A stretch of 10,172 nt of DNA from Lachnospiraceae bacterium (GTDB taxonomy: Bacteria > Bacillota_A > Clostridia > Lachnospirales > Lachnospiraceae). The stretch covers positions 1 to 10,172 of the forward strand of contig JAFUEG010000339.1 in the NCBI GenBank assembly GCA_017464045.1. Direction: 5' to 3'. Below, piece by piece: positions 7,254 to 10,172 of the stretch (positions within the stretch are counted from its first letter, which is position 1; every line of letters begins with the position of its first letter). The translations under genes were made by a program, and so were the position numbers. A model generated the notes under the pieces. It was not told the DNA's origin, did no database searches, and saw only the letters and a list, made by a program, of their open reading frames with translations.

Positions 7254-7568
7254 ACAGGTATGAAAGTTCCTGACAGAAGGGAATGTTTCCAAAAACTTTA
7301 TTATGACAGAAAATCGAAAATCAGGTGGTTGTTACAACAATTTGACCCGATTTGTGTTAAATCAGCAACGAGTACTTGAATTGATTTTGCACGTATAAAA
7401 CCAATATGTTTGAGCAAAGCGAGTTTATTGGTTTTGTGCAAAATCAAAGAAAGTACGAGTGCTCTGATTTCACAAATTGCTGGTTAGTTGTAACAACCAC
7501 CTGATTTTCGTTTCTGTCATATAATAAACTAAATTACATTTCCTGCTGTCAGGAGCTTTTATGCCTGT
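7254..7568 (+). repeat. Giant hairpin E2 (315 nt), core reads on the plus strand
   Basis: The outermost 23 bp (7254-7276 with 7546-7568) match at 20 positions, and all three differences are G-U wobbles in a plus-strand RNA. Next, 7303-7338 pairs with 7487-7520, broken only by a 2-nt bulge. Inward are ATTTGTG (7350-7356 with 7471-7477), AAATCAG, GTACTT, TGATTTTGCAC (7382-7392 with 7436-7446) and AAAACCAATA (7397-7406) with TATTGGTTTT (7426-7435) around a 19-nt loop. The wobble polarity and the shared core with E1 suggest a plus-strand RNA as the selected form. Confidence 0.87.
7407..7425 (+). other. Conserved apical loop of E2
   Basis: TGTTTGAGCAAAGCGAGTT, 17 of 19 identical to the E1 loop and closed by a 10-bp stem as in E1. 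Four of the ten stem pairs differ from E1 by paired changes (three G-C against A-T, one A-T against T-A) while the loop and the following GTGC are kept. Confidence 0.78.
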
Positions 7569-7594
7569 CACCCGGTGAGGAAGTGGAGTTTATT
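7569..7594. repeat. Right arm of outer 26-bp inverted repeat
   Basis: Complement of 6880-6905. It begins at CACCC directly after E2 and contains the TAA of the minus-strand GGDEF gene (7592-7590). Read outward from the centre of the element, both gene ends share ATAAACTCC followed by CTTCCTCAC, one base later. No duplicated target sequence was found outside the arms. Confidence 0.85.
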
Positions 7595-9914
7595 GCTGTT
7601 CTTTGATGACGCTCTTGCGCTTGTTTTTCTTGTTTTCGTAGAGGGCCTCATCCGCGTTGTAGAGGATTTCCTCGATACTGATTGATGGCGTACATGTGAA
7701 GGTGTAAACACCAAGGCTTATGTCAATGTAGTATGGCTTGCCACAGGTGTCGTTGAGTTCCTTGGATAAGGTGGAGATGGAGTTCCTTATGACCTGTGGG
7801 CGTTCCGCATCGTCTAAAAATGCGAAGGCTACAAATTCATCCCCGCCTATACGTCCGATGATGTCATCATCGTCAAAGCTCTTTTTAAGAATGTTGGCAA
7901 TGCTCTTTATGGCAAAGTCGCCATTTTTGTGACCGTAGATATCATTTACTTGCTTGAGGTTATCCATATCGGCAAAAACAATCATTGCACGCTTGCCCTC
8001 GTTGTAGGATGAGTTAACGTAGGACTGAACGCTGTCAAGGAATCCACGACGGTTATTGATGCCTGTTAACTGGTCGGTTATAGAGAGCTCATTTAAAAGT
8101 CTGTTCTTTGCATTAAGCTCGGTTGCAGAGATTGCAAGCTTCTTCTGGATAGCAAGCTGCTGCTTCATAAGTGAAATGAAGTTAAGTGAGGTCGATAACT
8201 GAAGAGTAGTAGGATATATGTTATCGAAATGGCTGATATCAATTTCCCCTACAAATAAACCGTATTGGATATTGTTGGTAAACAAAGGTGATATAACCAT
8301 GGTTCTTCTTCGGTCATAGGAGGTGTAGTGGTTAAAGAACACTTCATCGGAAGAGATAAGTCTGCTGTCTCCGGAAAGATAAGTGGTTTTACCTTTATCA
8401 TTGCATACCTGAAGATAGAGATTCTTAGGAACCTTCCATGAACCATCAGGAAGCAGCATAACAGGTTCATCGTAAATATAAATGTATGAGCTTATATAAT
8501 CAGAATCAACAAGCTTATCCATCATGAGCTTAAAGCATGCCTCTTCATCATCACTGTAGGTAAGAGTATCTCTTGTGATGTACATGGAGGACCATACATT
8601 TGATTTGTGTTTTCTGACTGTGTTATAAAGTGTGCCTGAGGTATGAAGTAAAAGTGCTTCAAGAACTTCGTTAAATAATTGAGACAGGATAGAAGTTTTT
8701 TCCATATCTTTATCAACCATAGCAACAAGAAGCTCCTTAAGCTGGCATATTGCATGGATAGTTTTATCGACATTAAAGTGACTGTTTATAACAGGAGAAT
8801 CCAATAGCTTTACGGCTTCACGAACAATAGCTTCACTGTCAAATTCATAGGTCTGATCAACTATAATAGGTTTAATTATGGATTGGAAAAATGGATTAAC
8901 CGTATCTATAAGCTTTTTATAATAAAATGTCTTCTTGTAATCATGGAACAGATACTCATCTATATTTTCCACTGCTTTTTCTACCGAATCAGAAAAACTG
9001 CTTTGCTTTTCCAAAAGGTTTTTGAAGTTGTAATCACCGCAGCCACAGGATGAACGTACAATAAGCTCGGAATTTAAAATGCTTACATTGGTTTTTCCTG
9101 TGTTAATAAGGTTAACTGCTTCAAATACCGACTGGTATCCCATGGTTATTACACTGTTGTGGACAGTGGTAAGAGGTGGGTCCAATACTATCGAAACAGG
9201 TGAATCATCATAGCCGGTTACAAGTATATCCTTGCCGATTTCAAGACCATGTGCCTTTATGGCAGTATATCCGCCTATAGCCATCTGATCATTTGCAAAT
9301 ACAATTGCCTCAAGGTCAGGATTTCTGTCAAGCAGATCGCCGACTATTTCCTCTGTGAATTCTGAGAAGTTACCATATACAATTCTTTTTTCTTCGACCT
9401 CGATATTATTTTCCTTAAGTACCTCCATGTAGGTATTAAGTCTTTCTCTGGCATCGGCATTTTCCTTTCTGCCGCTGACAAAGCCTATCTTTGTCTTGCC
9501 ATGCTCCTTTACAAGATGCTCTACAGCCTGACGCATACCTGTCTTGCTTTCCGTATATAAAAACGGATAACCCGGAACTTCTATCTCGATTGTAAGAATC
9601 GGAATATCAAATTTACTTAAGAAAGCAATCATATCATTTTCGGAAAGAAAGCTTCCGATTGAACCGATAGATACGATAAGAGCATCAAGAGTATGCTTGG
9701 ATGCATAGTAAAAAATAGAATTATATTGATAGTCAAATCGTGCGTTTTTAGGGTCGTTGTAGGATGCGTTCATGTACATACCCGGAAATACAACCAGATT
9801 GACATCAAGCTCCTTGGCAGCACAGTCAACTCCCTTGCAAACCTCATACGCATAATCATTATCAAGATGACAGGTAAAAAAACCTATATTGAGCCTTTTC
9901 TTGTTCTTGTCCAT
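7590..9914 (-). CDS. LacI/RbsB-like sensor fused to a GGDEF diguanylate cyclase
   Basis: Predicted to make c-di-GMP from two GTP in response to a small ligand. Residues about 8-285 form a periplasmic-binding-protein fold of LacI type (LNIGFFTCHLDNDYAYEVCKG, KIGFVSGRKENADARERL, AIVFANDQMAIGG, ILVTGYDDSP, LTTVHN). There is neither a DNA-binding HTH in front nor a signal peptide, so it should sense a cytoplasmic ligand. A C290-G-C292 pair follows, then a long middle region (about 300-600, possibly GAF-like and helical). The GGDEF domain (about 614-770) has SITDQLTGINNRRGF, FADMDNLKQVNDIYGH and an intact GGDEF at 690-694, so it should be active. The inhibitory I-site RxxD reads DDDD, so product inhibition is probably lost. 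GGGGG at 9922-9926 is the ribosome site. The 3' end is more G+C-rich than the sensor part, and the stop lies in the outer stem of the intergenic element. Confidence 0.93.
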   Translation of the reverse strand: MDKNKKRLNIGFFTCHLDNDYAYEVCKGVDCAAKELDVNLVVFPGMYMNASYNDPKNARFDYQYNSIFYYASKHTLDALIVSIGSIGSFLSENDMIAFLSKFDIPILTIEIEVPGYPFLYTESKTGMRQAVEHLVKEHGKTKIGFVSGRKENADARERLNTYMEVLKENNIEVEEKRIVYGNFSEFTEEIVGDLLDRNPDLEAIVFANDQMAIGGYTAIKAHGLEIGKDILVTGYDDSPVSIVLDPPLTTVHNSVITMGYQSVFEAVNLINTGKTNVSILNSELIVRSSCGCGDYNFKNLLEKQSSFSDSVEKAVENIDEYLFHDYKKTFYYKKLIDTVNPFFQSIIKPIIVDQTYEFDSEAIVREAVKLLDSPVINSHFNVDKTIHAICQLKELLVAMVDKDMEKTSILSQLFNEVLEALLLHTSGTLYNTVRKHKSNVWSSMYITRDTLTYSDDEEACFKLMMDKLVDSDYISSYIYIYDEPVMLLPDGSWKVPKNLYLQVCNDKGKTTYLSGDSRLISSDEVFFNHYTSYDRRRTMVISPLFTNNIQYGLFVGEIDISHFDNIYPTTLQLSTSLNFISLMKQQLAIQKKLAISATELNAKNRLLNELSITDQLTGINNRRGFLDSVQSYVNSSYNEGKRAMIVFADMDNLKQVNDIYGHKNGDFAIKSIANILKKSFDDDDIIGRIGGDEFVAFAFLDDAERPQVIRNSISTLSKELNDTCGKPYYIDISLGVYTFTCTPSISIEEILYNADEALYENKKNKRKSVIKEQQ

Positions 9915-9939
9915 AAATAAACCCCCGGAATTAAATGCT

Positions 9940-9961
9940 TTAAAATGTCAAAAAATATAGT
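9940..9961 (-). repeat. Direct repeat, copy 2, upstream of the GGDEF gene
   Basis: On the minus strand it reads ACTATATTTTTT then TGACATTTTAA. It matches 10006-10029 apart from a 2-nt gap and few substitutions. Each copy contains a TTGAYA hexamer, so these may be duplicated promoter or operator sites. AT-richness makes chance similarity possible. Confidence 0.4.
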
Positions 9962-9987
9962 AATTTAGCAAAAAAATCACTATAGTT

Positions 9988-10016
9988 AATTTACCATATT
10001 TTAAGTTAAATATCAA
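9988..10016 (-). promoter_or_regulatory. Possible proximal promoter of the GGDEF gene
   Basis: On the minus strand TTGATA (10016-10011), a 17-bp spacer and TAAATT (9993-9988) give a fair sigma-A match (5/6 and 4/6), with a leader of about 65 nt. The -35 lies within direct-repeat copy 1. Confidence 0.4.
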
Positions 10017-10029
10017 TAAAAAATATAGT
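10006..10029 (-). repeat. Direct repeat, copy 1, upstream of the GGDEF gene
   Basis: On the minus strand it reads ACTATATTTTTT then ATTGATATTTAA; it is the partner of 9940-9961, about 66 bp away. It supplies the -35 of the proximal promoter call. Confidence 0.4.
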
Positions 10030-10110
10030 ATGATGGAGTAAATCTGTTATCAGTTGAGAGAGCATAAAAAGAAGAGACTCGTAATATAACGATTTTGATT
10101 TGTTTGCCTT

Positions 10111-10139
10111 ATTTTACCTTCCCTCATATGATATGTCAA
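10111..10139 (-). promoter_or_regulatory. Strong-looking distal promoter of the GGDEF gene
   Basis: On the minus strand a perfect TTGACA (10139-10134), an exact 17-bp spacer and TAAAAT (10116-10111; 5/6) make the best sigma-A match I noticed in the window. Transcription would start near 10104 and give an AT-rich leader of about 190 nt before the ATG at 9914. No c-di-GMP riboswitch or other known aptamer was recognisable in that leader, and no credible gene lies in 9915-10172. Confidence 0.6.
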
Positions 10140-10172
10140 ATCTTAAAACAATAACTGATGCAGTCTTATTGA

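Larger units (their letters stand above)
6880..7594. other. Giant nested palindromic (four-way-junction) intergenic element
   Basis: The 705-bp gap between the two convergent genes has no credible gene but is almost wholly self-complementary. An outer stem encloses three directly abutting self-complementary units: 6906-7217, 7218-7253 and 7254-7568. No unpaired linker bases are needed between the four helices. The centre of the whole (7237) falls inside the small central hairpin, and the two flanking units are 312 and 315 nt, so the layout is nearly symmetric. It could be a large structured RNA, a palindromic non-autonomous mobile element, or a composite bidirectional terminator. No transposase, reverse transcriptase or target-site duplication was seen. 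I know no named family with this architecture, but could not search. Confidence 0.8.

Noticed and set aside
6885..7589. Possible hidden protein genes in the intergenic element
   Set aside because: No reading frame of useful length with a ribosome site exists on either strand; the region is explained better by its self-complementarity.
6880..7594. Retron, group II intron or CRISPR-like array
   Set aside because: No reverse transcriptase, maturase or Cas gene lies in the window, and there are no regularly spaced repeats; the repeats are inverted and nested rather than tandem.
6880..7594. Assembly artefact from a folded-back read
   Set aside because: Artefacts give near-perfect mirror copies. 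Here the arms carry bulges and wobble-type differences, and the two big hairpins are well diverged from each other.
10049..10128. 25-codon minus-strand frame starting at the ATG at 10126-10128
   Set aside because: It has no ribosome site and its start codon lies between the -35 and -10 of the predicted promoter, so it would not be on that transcript.
10155..10172. ATAAGACTG on the minus strand at the right edge resembles part of the E1 arm near 6974-6982
   Set aside because: Only about nine bases match and the sequence diverges on both sides; no evidence of another element copy within the window.

Overview
The window looks like a low-GC Clostridia chromosome, most likely Lachnospiraceae. The reasons are the AT-rich coding sequence, purine-rich Shine-Dalgarno sites, UUG start use, a type III glutamine synthetase, and a ligand-sensor/GGDEF fusion of a kind common in that family. 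The assignment to family is inference.

Layout. A hypothetical basic protein (20-844, possibly starting before the window) is followed by a 114-residue stand-alone N-terminal domain of a D-2-hydroxyacid dehydrogenase (892-1236). Next comes glnN, a type III glutamine synthetase whose real start is probably 1342. After a hairpin-containing gap lies a likely operon: aroK (shikimate kinase), topB (DNA topoisomerase III, UUG start overlapping the aroK stop) and a left-handed beta-helix hexapeptide protein (6210-6884). Facing this operon on the minus strand is a 774-residue protein with a cytoplasmic LacI/RbsB-like ligand-binding domain and a C-terminal GGDEF diguanylate cyclase domain. A strong-looking minus-strand promoter near 10111-10139 could drive it. 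The genes are mostly housekeeping; the sensor-cyclase would turn binding of a small ligand into c-di-GMP.

The outstanding feature is the 705-bp gap between the two convergent genes. It has no plausible coding content, but almost every base can be assigned to one nested structure, 6880-7594. An outer 26-bp stem (6880-6905 with 7569-7594) includes both stop codons. Inside it, directly abutting, are three self-complementary units: a 312-nt giant hairpin (6906-7217), a 36-nt hairpin (7218-7253) and a 315-nt giant hairpin (7254-7568). Together they make a cloverleaf-like four-way junction with no unpaired linkers, nearly symmetric about its centre.

The two giant hairpins are diverged relatives in opposite orientation. 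They share a 19-nt apical loop (TGTYTGAGCRAAGCGAGTT) on a 10-bp stem in which 4 pairs differ by changes on both sides, plus conserved blocks on both arms at similar spacing. This is a candidate for an undescribed large structured RNA, a palindromic mobile or repeat element, or a composite bidirectional terminator. The 3' ends of both flanking genes are also richer in G+C than the rest of each gene.
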